Source of the DNA: Bacillus tequilensis KCTC 13622
GTDB lineage: Bacteria; Bacillota; Bacilli; Bacillales; Bacillaceae
Assembly (NCBI RefSeq): GCF_000507145.1
Contig: NZ_AYTO01000008.1
Span: 292,592-356,591 of the forward strand
Reading direction: 5' to 3'
Length of the DNA: 64,000 bases
Both the position numbers and the translations under genes were made by a program. Shown here in pieces: positions 1 through 10,827 of this stretch; the stretch's first letter is position 1; the number at the start of each line of letters is the position of its first letter. The notes below the pieces were generated by a model. It was not told the DNA's origin and did no database searches. It saw only the letters and a program-made list of their open reading frames with translations.

Positions 1-406
1 TCAGCTTTTGATAGGTTTCGCGGGACTGATCGATGGTTTGAATGCTGTAGGTGAATTCAGGCGCTCCCGGCACGTTGTGATACTTATCCTCACAGCCGAG
101 CCCGATCACGGCGTCATCGTAAGAAATCGGTTCACGATCTTGGAACAGCACTTGTTTTTGTGCAATATCAATTGATGAGATATCACCGTATTGGACATCT
201 AAGCGAGGGTGCTCTGGAAATGTCACTCTGATATGATGGTCAGAAATTGTCCCTGCGGCAAGGGCATAATATTCTGTTTTCAAGCAGTGATAAGGATTTC
301 TGTCAATTAACGTGATTGAAACATCATCTGGCAGCTGGTTTGGCAATAAGCGATGAAGAACACGCATGTTCCCGTAACCTCCGCCGATCAAGACCAATTT
401 TTTCAT
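1..406 (-). CDS. yutJ: YutJ-like NADH dehydrogenase (FAD/NAD oxidoreductase), 5' part only
   Basis: The reading frame begins at the ATG complement of 404-406, behind an AAAGGGG ribosome site, and runs off the left edge, so only about 135 N-terminal residues are present. The start, MKKLVLIGGGYGNMRVL, carries the GxGxxG dinucleotide (FAD) fold. The following residues (DVSITLIDRNPYHCLKTEYY, then VIGLG near the edge) match type-II NADH dehydrogenase-like flavoproteins. Such enzymes pass electrons from NAD(P)H to a quinone or other acceptor at the membrane face. The name comes from similarity and from the neighbouring yuzB/yutK order. The substrate is not known from sequence. Confidence 0.85.
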   Translation of the reverse strand, partial: MKKLVLIGGGYGNMRVLHRLLPNQLPDDVSITLIDRNPYHCLKTEYYALAAGTISDHHIRVTFPEHPRLDVQYGDISSIDIAQKQVLFQDREPISYDDAVIGLGCEDKYHNVPGAPEFTYSIQTIDQSRETYQKL

Positions 407-672
407 TTGAATTCCCCTTTAATCCGAAGAGTATGATAGACACATTGAAGAAAAAAACTACGAACTATGTAAAATAACATCTAGAATTATATCGAATTTG
501 ATCTAAAATCACAATAATAGTTTCAAAATAACCTACAAATTAGCCTAAAAACACAAATTAGTAAAACGTTATTCGAGTAATGATATGTTACGATAATAAA
601 TTTTGTATCGTCCGTTGTTTTTGACGAATGATGAAAAATTGGCGATAATGGACATATGTGAGGTGAAACCGC
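407..672. other. AT-rich divergent intergenic region between yutJ and yuzB
   Basis: This gap separates two divergent genes, so it should hold both promoters. It is strongly AT-rich. A 63-codon frame on the minus strand (523-714) has no ribosome site and overlaps yuzB, so I do not call it a gene. I see no strong inverted repeat or known operator. Confidence 0.4.
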
Positions 673-909
673 ATGAATCCAATGATTGAATTTTGTGTCA
701 GCAATTTGGCTCACGGCTCTCAGGAAGCCCGGGCGATTTTGGAGAAGGATCCTAATTTGGATGTCCTTGAATATGGCTGTTTAAGCTACTGCGGGATATG
801 TATGGAATCGCTTTTCGCTCTGGTCAACGGAGAAGTCGTCAAGGGTGAAACGCCTGCTGAGCTTGTTGAGAATATATACACCTTTATTGAAGAAAATCCA
901 ATGTTTTGA
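673..909 (+). CDS. yuzB: YuzB, UPF0349 family small protein
   Basis: A 78-residue soluble protein with a good ribosome site (GAGGTGAAA) nine bases before the ATG. It has a CxxC-like cluster in the middle (GCLSYCGIC, about residues 36-44), which suggests a thioredoxin-like or metal-binding fold. The UPF0349 family is widespread in Bacillus and has no established function. It is monocistronic: a strong terminator follows directly and yutJ diverges upstream. Confidence 0.88.
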   Translation: MNPMIEFCVSNLAHGSQEARAILEKDPNLDVLEYGCLSYCGICMESLFALVNGEVVKGETPAELVENIYTFIEENPMF

Positions 910-911
910 AG

Positions 912-938
912 AAAAGGGCCTAGACAGGCCCTTTTTTA
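912..938 (+). terminator. Intrinsic terminator after yuzB
   Basis: A GC-rich stem AAGGGCCT/AGGCCCTT with a four-base loop is followed by a run of T, directly after the yuzB stop codon. Confidence 0.9.
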
Positions 939-1044
939 TTTTGCCGTCCAAAAGAACTAAAAAATGTGTAGACATCAAAAAATATTATTGTTATCGTATA
1001 AAAGATATTTTTCAAAATAAAATGTAAGAGGTGTACGAGTATTC

Positions 1045-2259
1045 ATGAGTGTTCTGTGGGGACTGCTGGGCGCAGTTGCGATCGTTGCTATCGCGTTTTT
1101 ATTTTCAGAAAAGAAAAGCCATATTAAGATAAGAACCGTCATTGTTGGTTTATGTACACAGGTGGCGTTTGGATACATCGTGTTGAAATGGGAAGCGGGA
1201 CGCGCTGTTTTTTTATGGTTTTCAAGCCGTGTACAGCTTCTGATTGATTATGCAAATGAAGGCATCAGTTTTATTTTTGGGCCGCTTCTAAAAGTCGGTG
1301 ACAGTCCGGCTTTTGCATTAAGTGTACTGCCCGTTATCATTTTCTTCTCTGCACTGATCGCAGTTTTATATCATTTAAAAATCATGCAGCTTATTTTCCG
1401 TGTTATTGGCGGCGGATTGTCGAAGCTTCTTGGGACAAGCAAAACGGAATCTCTAGCAGCTGCTGCTAATATTTTTGTAGGACAATCTGAATCTCCATTA
1501 GTAATCAGACCTCTTATTGCGGGGCTGACGCGCTCTGAGTTGTTCACGATTATGACGAGCGGTCTATCGGCTGTTGCGGGTTCAACCTTGTTTGGATACG
1601 CGCTTCTCGGTATTCCGATTGAATATTTGCTTGCGGCCAGCTTTATGGCAGCTCCCGCGGGACTTGTCTTTGGTAAATTGATTATTCCCGAAACGGAAAA
1701 GCCGCAAACCGTAAAAAGCGATTTTAAAATGGATGAAGGCGAAGGCGCAGCCAATGTGATTGACGCAGCCGCAAAGGGAGCGTCAACAGGCCTGCAAATT
1801 GCCTTAAATGTTGGTGCGATGCTGCTCGCGTTCGTTGCGTTAATCGCTGTAGTAAACGGAGTTCTCGGCGGAGTTTTCGGCTTATTCGGCTTAAAAGGCG
1901 TCACATTAGAATCCATTCTCGGCTATGTGTTTTCTCCAATCGCCTTTTTGATTGGTGTGCCTTGGCATGAAGCGTTGCAGGCGGGAAGTTATATCGGCCA
2001 AAAATTAGTGCTGAATGAGTTTGTCGCTTATTCTAACTTCGGTCCGCACATCGGCGAGTTTTCTAAGAAAACCGCTACGATTATCAGTTTCGCGTTATGC
2101 GGTTTCGCCAATTTTTCATCAATTGCGATTATGCTCGGTACGCTAGGGGGATTAGCGCCCAGCCGCCGTTCGGATATCGCGCGCCTGGGCCTGAAGGCTG
2201 TTCTTGCGGGAACATTAGCCAATCTGCTCAGCGCAGCCATTGCCGGCATGTTTCTATAA
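1045..2259 (+). CDS. yutK: YutK, NupC-type concentrative nucleoside transporter
   Basis: A 404-residue integral membrane protein, the usual length for the CNT family, with many hydrophobic segments. Features typical of NupC proteins are visible: the N-terminal triad of helices, the FVGQSESPLVIRP segment (about residues 147-159) and the C-terminal GFANFSSIAIMLG motif (about 353-365). Family members import nucleosides with Na+ or H+. The start ATG has the ribosome site AAGAGGTG. It is a single gene ending in a strong hairpin. Substrate preference is inferred from the family only. Confidence 0.9.
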   Translation: MSVLWGLLGAVAIVAIAFLFSEKKSHIKIRTVIVGLCTQVAFGYIVLKWEAGRAVFLWFSSRVQLLIDYANEGISFIFGPLLKVGDSPAFALSVLPVIIFFSALIAVLYHLKIMQLIFRVIGGGLSKLLGTSKTESLAAAANIFVGQSESPLVIRPLIAGLTRSELFTIMTSGLSAVAGSTLFGYALLGIPIEYLLAASFMAAPAGLVFGKLIIPETEKPQTVKSDFKMDEGEGAANVIDAAAKGASTGLQIALNVGAMLLAFVALIAVVNGVLGGVFGLFGLKGVTLESILGYVFSPIAFLIGVPWHEALQAGSYIGQKLVLNEFVAYSNFGPHIGEFSKKTATIISFALCGFANFSSIAIMLGTLGGLAPSRRSDIARLGLKAVLAGTLANLLSAAIAGMFL

Positions 2260-2262
2260 ACA

Positions 2263-2298
2263 ATAAAAGCTCCTTGCGTCAGCGCAAGGAGCTTTTAT
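2263..2298 (+). terminator. Intrinsic terminator after yutK
   Basis: A perfect stem of about 16 bp (ATAAAAGCTCCTTGCG and its complement) around a TCAG loop, with T-rich arms on both sides, right after the yutK stop. Confidence 0.92.
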
Positions 2299-2381
2299 GT
2301 ATGAAAAACGGGGGATAATGGTATTGTGTCCGTTTATAATAGCTTTTATACTAAGTAAAAGAAAAAAAGTTGGAGGCACCT

Positions 2382-3236
2382 ATGAACTCATTTCGATTTA
2401 CCAAAATGCACGGCTTGGGAAACAGCTATATCTATGTGAATCAATTTGAAGAACAGCTTCCGGAAGAAAAACTGTCTGAGATTGCCATCCAAGTTTCTTC
2501 TGTTTATACAGGGATCGGTTCCGACGGAATGATCCTGATATGTCCTTCAGACAAAGCGCCTGTCAAAATGCGGATTTTTAATAATGACGGGTCTGAAGGG
2601 AAAAACTGCGGCAACGGCCTGCGCTGCGTCGCAAAATACGCGTATGAGCATAAGCTGGTTGAGGAAACATCTTTTCTGATTGAAACCCTCTCCGGGCTCG
2701 TGAAAGCGGAGGTTCAAACTGAAAACGGGAAAGTGAATGTTGTCACTGTCGATATGGGTGAACCGCGCCTGACAAAGGCTGAGCTTCCAATGCTAGGCGG
2801 CGGAAAAGAGCATACGATCAATGAAACGATGACGTTTGGCGAAGCCGAGCTGACAGGCACAGCCGTTTCGATGGGGAATCCGCATATTGTCTTTCCGATC
2901 GCTGACATTGAACAGGCACCCTTGACAACGCTTGGGCCGGTGATTGAAAAAGATCCGAGGTTTCCGGAAGGCATCAATGTGGAATTCGTCGAAATCGTGA
3001 ATGAACACGAACTGCATTTCCGCGTTTGGGAACGGGGATCAGGGATTACGCAGGCATGCGGGACAGGAGCGTGTGCAGCGGCGGTCGCATCTGTGTTAAA
3101 CGGCATATCAAAACGAAATCAAGACATCACAGTGCATTTAGCGGGCGGAGATTTGGTGATTAACTGGAAGGACAACGGCCATGTCATGATGACAGGGCCG
3201 GCTGAAACCGTATGTGAGGGTGTTTATTTTTTGTAA
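2382..3236 (+). CDS. dapF: Diaminopimelate epimerase DapF
   Basis: A 284-residue enzyme that interconverts LL- and meso-diaminopimelate, the step that supplies lysine and the cell-wall cross-linking residue. Both catalytic cysteines are visible in their family motifs: Cys76 in [11 protein letters not shown] and Cys226 in [11 protein letters not shown], so the enzyme should be active. I place the start at the ATG at 2382, behind GGAGG, rather than the GTG-like upstream in-frame option at 2370, because [14 protein letters not shown] is the standard N-terminus. It stands as a single gene between the yutK terminator and yutM. Confidence 0.95.
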   Translation: MNSFRFTKMHGLGNSYIYVNQFEEQLPEEKLSEIAIQVSSVYTGIGSDGMILICPSDKAPVKMRIFNNDGSEGKNCGNGLRCVAKYAYEHKLVEETSFLIETLSGLVKAEVQTENGKVNVVTVDMGEPRLTKAELPMLGGGKEHTINETMTFGEAELTGTAVSMGNPHIVFPIADIEQAPLTTLGPVIEKDPRFPEGINVEFVEIVNEHELHFRVWERGSGITQACGTGACAAAVASVLNGISKRNQDITVHLAGGDLVINWKDNGHVMMTGPAETVCEGVYFL

Positions 3237-3314
3237 AACACCTTGTTTGAGAATTGAATCGATCAAGTTTATAATAAAAGACAGCATCCGGTTTTTAAAA
3301 GGAGGTTCACAAAG

Positions 3315-3677
3315 ATGAGCAACCCGGTAACCATTACAGAAGCAGCAGCTTTGCATATAAAAGATATGATGAAAGAGCATGAGGAAGAAAACGCGTTTCT
3401 GCGTGTCGGCGTCAAAGGCGGCGGCTGCAGCGGCCTTTCTTACGGCATGGGCTTTGAGCATGAAAAGGGCGAAAAAGACAGCATGTTTGATCAGCATGGC
3501 ATCACTGTGCTTGTTGACAAAGAAAGCCTTGACATCATGAACGGCACCGTGATTGATTACAAGCAATCCATGCTCGGCGGCGGCTTCACCATCGACAATC
3601 CAAACGCCATCGCTTCATGCGGCTGCGGTTCTTCTTTCAGAACAGCGACGAATACAGGTACGCCTGAAGAATGCTAG
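3315..3677 (+). CDS. yutM: YutM, HesB/IscA-type iron-sulfur carrier
   Basis: A 120-residue A-type Fe-S carrier. The three ligand cysteines of the family are present: Cys38 in GGGCSGLSYGM, and Cys102 and Cys104 in the SCGCGSSF segment near the C-terminus. Such proteins accept a cluster from the SUF scaffold and pass it to apo-enzymes. The ribosome site is AAAGGAGG, with ATG seven to nine bases later. An imperfect terminator follows about 95 bases downstream. Confidence 0.93.
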   Translation: MSNPVTITEAAALHIKDMMKEHEEENAFLRVGVKGGGCSGLSYGMGFEHEKGEKDSMFDQHGITVLVDKESLDIMNGTVIDYKQSMLGGGFTIDNPNAIASCGCGSSFRTATNTGTPEEC

Positions 3678-3770
3678 ACGCTACCCGATATGTTGAGATA
3701 TGAATTGTGATCTCACCAGTTTCGGAGGATTGCGTGATTGCATTCCGCCAATAACCGTAAGCTTGTTCAT

Positions 3771-3818
3771 GACGCTTTTCTTAGCGATAAATCATCGTTA
3801 AGGGAGGCGTTTTTTTTA
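3771..3818 (+). terminator. Intrinsic terminator after yutM
   Basis: A long stem with several G-U pairs (ACGC...CTTAGCGAT opposite ATCGTTAAG...GCGT), followed by eight T. It most likely ends yutM transcription. Confidence 0.75.
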
Positions 3819-3873
3819 TGGCGTAAAATAAGAACAGAAGAGGAAAAAATTCACTATACTTGATCTCCTTTAT

Positions 3874-3907
3874 CCTCATCTTTGTTGTAATTACAACAAA
3901 GATGAGG
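3874..3907. repeat. Perfect 34-bp palindrome, operator-like
   Basis: CCTCATCTTTGTTGTAA is followed directly by its exact reverse complement, giving 17-bp arms with no spacer. No T-run follows on either strand, so it is not an ordinary terminator. The core TTGTAATTACAA looks like a binding site for a dimeric regulator. No intact regulator gene is adjacent, and the nearest downstream gene is paiA, about 245 bases away. Confidence 0.7.
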
Positions 3908-3965
3908 TATATTTAGCGCAAGATGTTTCGTTGTATTTACAATGAAACTTACGTTTGGGGTGTTG

Positions 3966-4088
3966 ATGGAGAAGGAAATTCATGAAAGTGGAGTAGCAGC
4001 AAGGGCAATATCTGTTAGCCGAAATGAAATAGTAGATCGAACAAAATACTTTTTTCCACAGGAAAATGTATTTCCGTTTATAAAATAA
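3966..4088 (+). pseudogene. 40-codon ORF, possible aldo-keto reductase fragment
   Basis: A short frame starts MEKEIHESGVAARA and continues with SVSRNEIVDRTKYFFPQ before a stop. The spacing of E-x-GVA, SRNEIV and TKYFFP resembles the conserved early part of aldo-keto reductases (for example SRDEIVIATKVFFP). It has no convincing ribosome site and lacks everything before and after that segment. I therefore read it as a decayed fragment, next to the palindrome at 3874. The family assignment is weak. Confidence 0.25.
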
Positions 4089-4153
4089 TAGAAAAGGACA
4101 GGACATTTTAAAAATACGATAAATCATTCATGATATAAGGAGCGAATATATAG

Positions 4154-4672
<519 letters not shown>

Positions 4673-4765
4673 CTTGTTTGAGAAATGGATGGCTGCTTAT
4701 AATCTAAGGTTTCGCTCAAGAACATTCTTTGGCATGGATGTGCGCCTGAAGAGTTTTCACGACAG

Positions 4766-4808
4766 AAAACGCCAAGTCAAGCGGAGAACCGCAGTCTTGG
4801 CGTTTTTT
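4766..4808. terminator. Shared terminator between paiA and guaC
   Basis: AAAACGCCAAG pairs with CTTGGCGTTTT across a 20-base loop, with A/T tracts on both outer sides. It can serve both convergent genes. Confidence 0.8.
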
Positions 4809-4813
4809 ATTTT

Positions 4814-5794
4814 TTAGTATTTGTCTCCATTAAAGATTGAATTCTTCACAATCACATAATCCACATTGCGGATCGCGTCAAGCTTTGTTCCGCCTGCGTA
4901 AGAAATGGAAGATTGAAGATCCTGTTCCATTTCGATCAGCGTATCCTTGATTGAGCCTTTATGCGGCACGTGCATTTTTTTGCCTTCTACATTTTTCTTT
5001 TCGCCTTTTTGGAATTCGGAGGCTGAGCCGAAGTATTCCTTGTGGAGCTTTCCGTCTTTTTCAATTGTTTGGCCTGGTGATTCTTCATGTCCGGCAAACA
5101 GTGAGCCAATCATAACCATTGTGGCGCCGAAGCGGATTGATTTTGCGATGTCGCCATGTGTGCGGATGCCGCCATCAGCGATAATCGGCTTGCTGGCAGC
5201 TTTGGCACACCAGCGCAGCGCCGCTAATTGCCAGCCGCCTGTGCCGAAGCCGGTTTTAATTTTTGTAATGCAAACTTTTCCCGGTCCGATGCCGACTTTA
5301 GTGGCATCCGCTCCAGCGTTTTCAAGCTCTCTGACCGCTTCAGGCGTGCCGACATTGCCGGCAATGACAAAGGTGTCCGGCAAATGCTTTTTGAGGTGCT
5401 GAATCATCTCAATGACAGCATTTGAATGTCCGTGCGCAATGTCAATTGTCACATACTCGGGAGTGAGATTTTCTTCCGCCAGCTGGCGCACAAAGCCGTA
5501 CTCCTCATCTTTGACCCCCACGCTGATAGAAGAGAATAATCCGCGTGCGTTCATTTCTTTAATAAAATCAATTCGTGTTTCAGGTTCAAATCGATGCATC
5601 ACATAAAAGTAACCGTTTTCGGCTAATTGAATGGCTAGCTTTTCATCTATAATCGTCTGCATGTTGGCAGGAACGACGGGCAATTTAAATGTACGTCCGC
5701 CTAAACGTACGGAGGTATCACATTCTGAACGGCTGTTCACAATGCATTTTGCAGGAATTAATTGAATATCTTCGTAATCAAATACGTTTTCCAT
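4814..5794 (-). CDS. guaC: GMP reductase GuaC
   Basis: A 326-residue enzyme that converts GMP to IMP with NADPH, in purine interconversion. The catalytic cysteine is Cys175 in [11 protein letters not shown], and the IMPDH/GMPR barrel shows [19 protein letters not shown] and [11 protein letters not shown]. No CBS domain is present, which separates it from IMP dehydrogenase. I choose the ATG at 5794 (MENVFDYED), three codons inside the longest frame, because it matches the usual length of 326. A GGAGTG ribosome site precedes it. Confidence 0.93.
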   Translation of the reverse strand: MENVFDYEDIQLIPAKCIVNSRSECDTSVRLGGRTFKLPVVPANMQTIIDEKLAIQLAENGYFYVMHRFEPETRIDFIKEMNARGLFSSISVGVKDEEYGFVRQLAEENLTPEYVTIDIAHGHSNAVIEMIQHLKKHLPDTFVIAGNVGTPEAVRELENAGADATKVGIGPGKVCITKIKTGFGTGGWQLAALRWCAKAASKPIIADGGIRTHGDIAKSIRFGATMVMIGSLFAGHEESPGQTIEKDGKLHKEYFGSASEFQKGEKKNVEGKKMHVPHKGSIKDTLIEMEQDLQSSISYAGGTKLDAIRNVDYVIVKNSIFNGDKY

Positions 5795-5854
5795 CATTTT
5801 CACTCCTAAAAACGAATATTTAAAATAATAATATATGAAATGTTCGCCTTGTAT

Positions 5855-5883
5855 AATGTACTCTGTTTTATTTATGATGTCAA
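5855..5883 (-). promoter_or_regulatory. Predicted sigma-A promoter of guaC
   Basis: On the minus strand, TTGACA (5878-5883) and TACATT (5855-5860) are separated by 17 bases, about 60 bases upstream of the guaC start codon. Confidence 0.6.
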
Positions 5884-5922
5884 ACGTTTTATTTGTTAGC
5901 AGGGATGTTCAAGTGCCGAAGC

Positions 5923-5951
5923 TTGTCATGCACAGTGAGTTTGGGTATGAT
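5923..5951 (+). promoter_or_regulatory. Predicted sigma-A promoter of yuzG
   Basis: TTGTCA (5923-5928) and TATGAT (5946-5951) with a 17-base spacer, about 125 bases upstream of yuzG. It is divergent from the guaC promoter. Confidence 0.5.
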
Positions 5952-6076
5952 AGTTTTAACGAATGGTCTTAAAGAGCGGATCGAAATGCGAATCATATAC
6001 GTTCAGCAAAGCTTGGTCGTTCAGCACCAGGCTTTCTTTATCTTTATGACATAAACAAGTGAAAGGAGCGGCAGAA

Positions 6077-6217
6077 ATGACGCAAAACGAAGAAAAAACA
6101 CCGAAGTCCCAAAAGGTCCAAGACCGTATTATTATGGCAATGATCTGGATCGTCGCAGCTCTTGTGATTGCGCTGGTTCTGGGAACTGTATTGAATTATA
6201 TGAATATCTTCAAATAA
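6077..6217 (+). CDS. yuzG: YuzG, small single-pass membrane protein
   Basis: A 46-residue protein with a strong ribosome site (GAAAGGAGCGG). The first 18 residues are polar (MTQNEEKTPKSQKVQDRI). They are followed by one hydrophobic helix (about residues 19-41) and a short tail, so it is likely a small membrane protein with a cytosolic N-terminus. It is transcribed alone and converges on yumC. Its function is unknown. Gene order and length match B. subtilis YuzG. Confidence 0.8.
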   Translation: MTQNEEKTPKSQKVQDRIIMAMIWIVAALVIALVLGTVLNYMNIFK

Positions 6218-6254
6218 AAAAGGAGCTGTGTCGCTGACACAAGCTCCTTTTTTT
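6217..6254. terminator. Bidirectional terminator between yuzG and yumC
   Basis: The stem AAGGAGCT...TGTC/GACA...AGCTCCTT is flanked by A6 and T7 tracts, between the two convergent genes. Confidence 0.9.
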
Positions 6255-6255
6255 G

Positions 6256-7254
6256 TTATTTATTTTCAAACAGACTTGTTGAGTGAAGAGGCTGTACGCG
6301 GGCTTTCGGATCCATGTAAGCCTTGGCGTTGTTTACTGCTGTCGGTGCCTCGCCGAAGCCGCTTGCGATCAGGTTGACTTTTCCTTCGTATGTACAAATG
6401 TCACCTGCTGCAAAGAAGCCTTCGATGTTTGTTTCCATTGTTGATTTGACGACGATGGAATTTTTCTCGATGTCCAGACCCCAGTTTTTGATCGGGCCAA
6501 GAGATGAAACGAAACCGTAGTTGACGATTAAGTCATCAATTTCTAAAATCTCTTTGCGGTCGCCTTTCACTTCTTCAAGCACAAGCTGCTCAATTTTGTC
6601 TTCCCCGATCAGCTCCGCAGGGACGAATGGTGTCAAGACATTTACTTTAGACGCGTGAAGGTTTTCCACACTGTGCTCGTGCGCGCGGAACTTATCACGG
6701 CGGTGAATGATGGATACTTCTTTTGCAATCGGCTCAAGCATAAGCGCCCAGTCAACCGCAGAATCCCCTCCGCCAAGGATCGCAACGCGTCTGCCGGCGA
6801 ATTTTTGCAAATCGTCAACGAAGTAGTGAAGATTTTTGCCTTCATACTGCTCGGCATTTTCTAGCTCCAGCTTTCTCGGTTTAAATGCGCCGTTTCCTGC
6901 AGTAATGATGACTGTTTTGGAGTAGTGGGTTTCTTCATTTGTCACAAGCTTAAACACGCCGTCCGCTTGTTTCTCTACAGATTCAACTGCTTGCTCCAGA
7001 CAAATGGTTTGATCGAATTTCGCCATTTGCTCTTTCAGGTTATTGATCAGCTCTTGGGCGCGGATTTTCGGGAATCCCGCTACATCGTATATATATTTTT
7101 CAGGATAAAGGGCGCTAAGCTGTCCGCCGAGCTGAGGCAGGCTTTCGATCATTTTGACGCTTGCCTGTCTCATGCCTCCGTAAAAAGCGGTGAATAAGCC
7201 GACCGGTCCTCCGCCTATAATTGTAATATCATAAACCTTTGTATCCTCTCGCAT
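6256..7254 (-). CDS. yumC: YumC, ferredoxin/flavodoxin-NADP+ reductase type 2
   Basis: A 332-residue thioredoxin-reductase-like flavoprotein without the redox CxxC. The FAD site is [12 protein letters not shown] (about residues 12-23) and the NADPH site is [13 protein letters not shown] in the middle. The C-terminal [20 protein letters not shown] is the family signature. It supplies reduced ferredoxin or flavodoxin from NADPH, and in B. subtilis it is reported to be essential. The start MREDTKVYD at 7254 follows TAGGAGG. The longer upstream frame (to 7356) runs through the promoter and is not used. Confidence 0.93.
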   Translation of the reverse strand: MREDTKVYDITIIGGGPVGLFTAFYGGMRQASVKMIESLPQLGGQLSALYPEKYIYDVAGFPKIRAQELINNLKEQMAKFDQTICLEQAVESVEKQADGVFKLVTNEETHYSKTVIITAGNGAFKPRKLELENAEQYEGKNLHYFVDDLQKFAGRRVAILGGGDSAVDWALMLEPIAKEVSIIHRRDKFRAHEHSVENLHASKVNVLTPFVPAELIGEDKIEQLVLEEVKGDRKEILEIDDLIVNYGFVSSLGPIKNWGLDIEKNSIVVKSTMETNIEGFFAAGDICTYEGKVNLIASGFGEAPTAVNNAKAYMDPKARVQPLHSTSLFENK

Positions 7255-7288
7255 ACGAAAATGGCCTCCTAAATGAAAATTGTTATTA

Positions 7289-7317
7289 ATTATACCATAT
7301 TGCTGTTTAAATTGACG
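7289..7317 (-). promoter_or_regulatory. Predicted promoter of yumC, extended -10 type
   Basis: On the minus strand an extended -10, TGGTATAAT (7289-7297), lies 17 bases downstream of CGTCAA (7312-7317). It is 35-60 bases before the yumC start. The extended -10 makes up for the poor -35. Confidence 0.6.
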
Positions 7318-8806
<1,489 letters not shown>

Positions 8807-8808
<2 letters not shown>

Positions 8809-8833
8809 AAACCCGCTTTCCGCGGGTTTTTTT
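8807..8833 (+). terminator. Intrinsic terminator after yumB
   Basis: AAAACCCGC/GCGGGTTTT stem followed by a T tract, starting within the last codon of yumB. Confidence 0.85.
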
Positions 8834-8889
8834 GTTGACAGCTTGATATGGTATATTATCAGAAAATTAGGAAAAAGGGTGATGATCAG

Positions 8890-9033
8890 ATGAAAACTGC
8901 AAAGACAACCACTTCACATGCATGCCCATTTTGCTCAGGGAAAGGATATTTTCAATTGATCCTCGGCGGTTCAGAGACTTGTCCGTCATGCCGGGGAACA
9001 GGAAAAGACAGGCATTCTTTTTCCAGCCGTTGA
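8890..9033 (+). CDS. yuiA: YuiA, small DnaJ-like zinc-ribbon protein
   Basis: A 47-residue protein with two CxxCxGxG repeats (CPFCSGKG and CPSCRGTG), the zinc-binding unit of the DnaJ cysteine-rich domain. The four cysteines should bind one zinc. The ribosome site AAAGGGTGATG precedes the chosen ATG at 8890; the longer upstream frame starts inside the promoter. The position after yumB and the size match YuiA. Its function is unknown. Confidence 0.85.
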   Translation: MKTAKTTTSHACPFCSGKGYFQLILGGSETCPSCRGTGKDRHSFSSR

Positions 9034-9085
9034 CTTTAATTCAGCCCTCGCGTTACACTGAAAACAACGCAGGGGGTGGGATAGG

Positions 9086-9406
9086 TTGATTAGTCTGCCA
9101 GTCGTAATCATCTCAATTGTTTTGTTTTTTGTCTTGTTTTTTGGAATCGGTTTCTTATTAAACATGCTGCTGAGAATGTCTTGGATAATGGCTGTGATTT
9201 ATCCGATTGTATGCCTATTCATTATCAGCAAGGAAAAGCTGATCAGCTATGTCCAGTCGCCGGGAGAATCCTTTGCCGGCCTGTTTCATCGAATCGTGTC
9301 ATTAGCAGCTGCCGATGTGCTGATTTTAGCCAGCGGTTTGGCTGGCGCGATCGTGTCCGGTATAGCGATCAACATGCTCAGAAAAAGAGGATATCAAATG
9401 TTTTAA
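9086..9406 (+). CDS. yuiB: YuiB, small membrane protein
   Basis: A 106-residue, mostly hydrophobic protein with about three transmembrane stretches (residues 3-25, 28-48 and 75-98). It is read from a TTG start behind AGGGGGTGGG. The C-terminus MLRKRGYQMF is basic and probably cytosolic. Transport or enzyme motifs are absent, and I cannot assign a function. It lies between yuiA and yuiC, in the B. subtilis order. Confidence 0.82.
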   Translation: MISLPVVIISIVLFFVLFFGIGFLLNMLLRMSWIMAVIYPIVCLFIISKEKLISYVQSPGESFAGLFHRIVSLAAADVLILASGLAGAIVSGIAINMLRKRGYQMF

Positions 9407-9411
9407 CTGCC

Positions 9412-9438
9412 GCTTTCTTCTATAGAAAGCTTTTTTTT
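9412..9438 (+). terminator. Intrinsic terminator after yuiB
   Basis: GCTTTCT...AGAAAGC stem followed by eight T, just behind the yuiB stop. Confidence 0.8.
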
Positions 9439-9508
9439 GTTTTCTGCCCATTCACCATTTTGAATATTGCTTTCTCCAATTGGGAACAATGATTCGGAGG
9501 AGAGGTGA

Positions 9509-10194
<686 letters not shown>

Positions 10195-10196
<2 letters not shown>

Positions 10197-10671
10197 ACAG
10201 AAAAAAGTAAGCGAGTATGAATGTCAGTAAAATACCTGTTAAGCCTCCGAAAAAGACCTCGATCGGCTGATGTCCGAGAAGCTCCTTCAGCTTTTTTTGC
10301 TTTTCTTTATCTTCGGCTTTCGGGAAGTCCTTTGCTTCATTTACGAAGCGGTTAAAATCAATGACAAGCTTATTGAGAACTGTTGCCTGTTCACCGGCGT
10401 GACGTCTGACGCCAGTTGCGTCAAACATGGTAATGACGGCGAAAATAGCGGAAACCGCAAAGAGAGAGGAGCCTAACCCGTGCTCCAAGGCTACGCCTGT
10501 AGAAAGCGCGGTGACCGCTGCGGAGTGGGAGCTCGGCATGCCGCCTGTGCTTGTGACCAGCGACCAGTCCAGTCTTCTGGACACGATAAACTGTATGGGC
10601 ACTTTGATGACCTGAGCAAAAATAATCGCGGCCAGGCTTGATAATAAAGGGAAATTCGTTAAAAGTTCCAT
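10195..10671 (-). CDS. yuiD: YuiD, DUF212 membrane protein
   Basis: A 158-residue membrane protein with GGMPSSHSAAVTALSTG, the DUF212 signature that resembles the PAP2 phosphatase PSxSH motif, then DATGVRRHAGEQA. Hydrophobic segments are at both ends and in the middle. Phosphatase activity has not been shown for the family as far as I know. The start MELLTNFP at 10671 follows AAAGGATG. The longer upstream frame would overlap the pepA promoter. Confidence 0.85.
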
Positions 10672-10827
10672 CGGCGACATCCTTTCTATTTGAAAAATCC
10701 TTCGTGTTTCAAAAGAAAAAAGCAAGTCTTGACTGTTGTTTGATAAAATAAGTGTAATGGAAAGAATGTTTTTCCTATTATACCATTGTTCATTACAAAT
10801 ACCCATTACGTTAGGAGTGTAAGCCCC

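Noticed and set aside
1371..1916. 181-codon minus-strand frame inside yutK
   Set aside because: Complement of a membrane-protein gene; rich in Pro, Ser and Thr as expected for a shadow frame.
3891..4127. 78-codon minus-strand frame
   Set aside because: It runs through half of the 34-bp palindrome, has no ribosome site, and its composition is unlike coding sequence.
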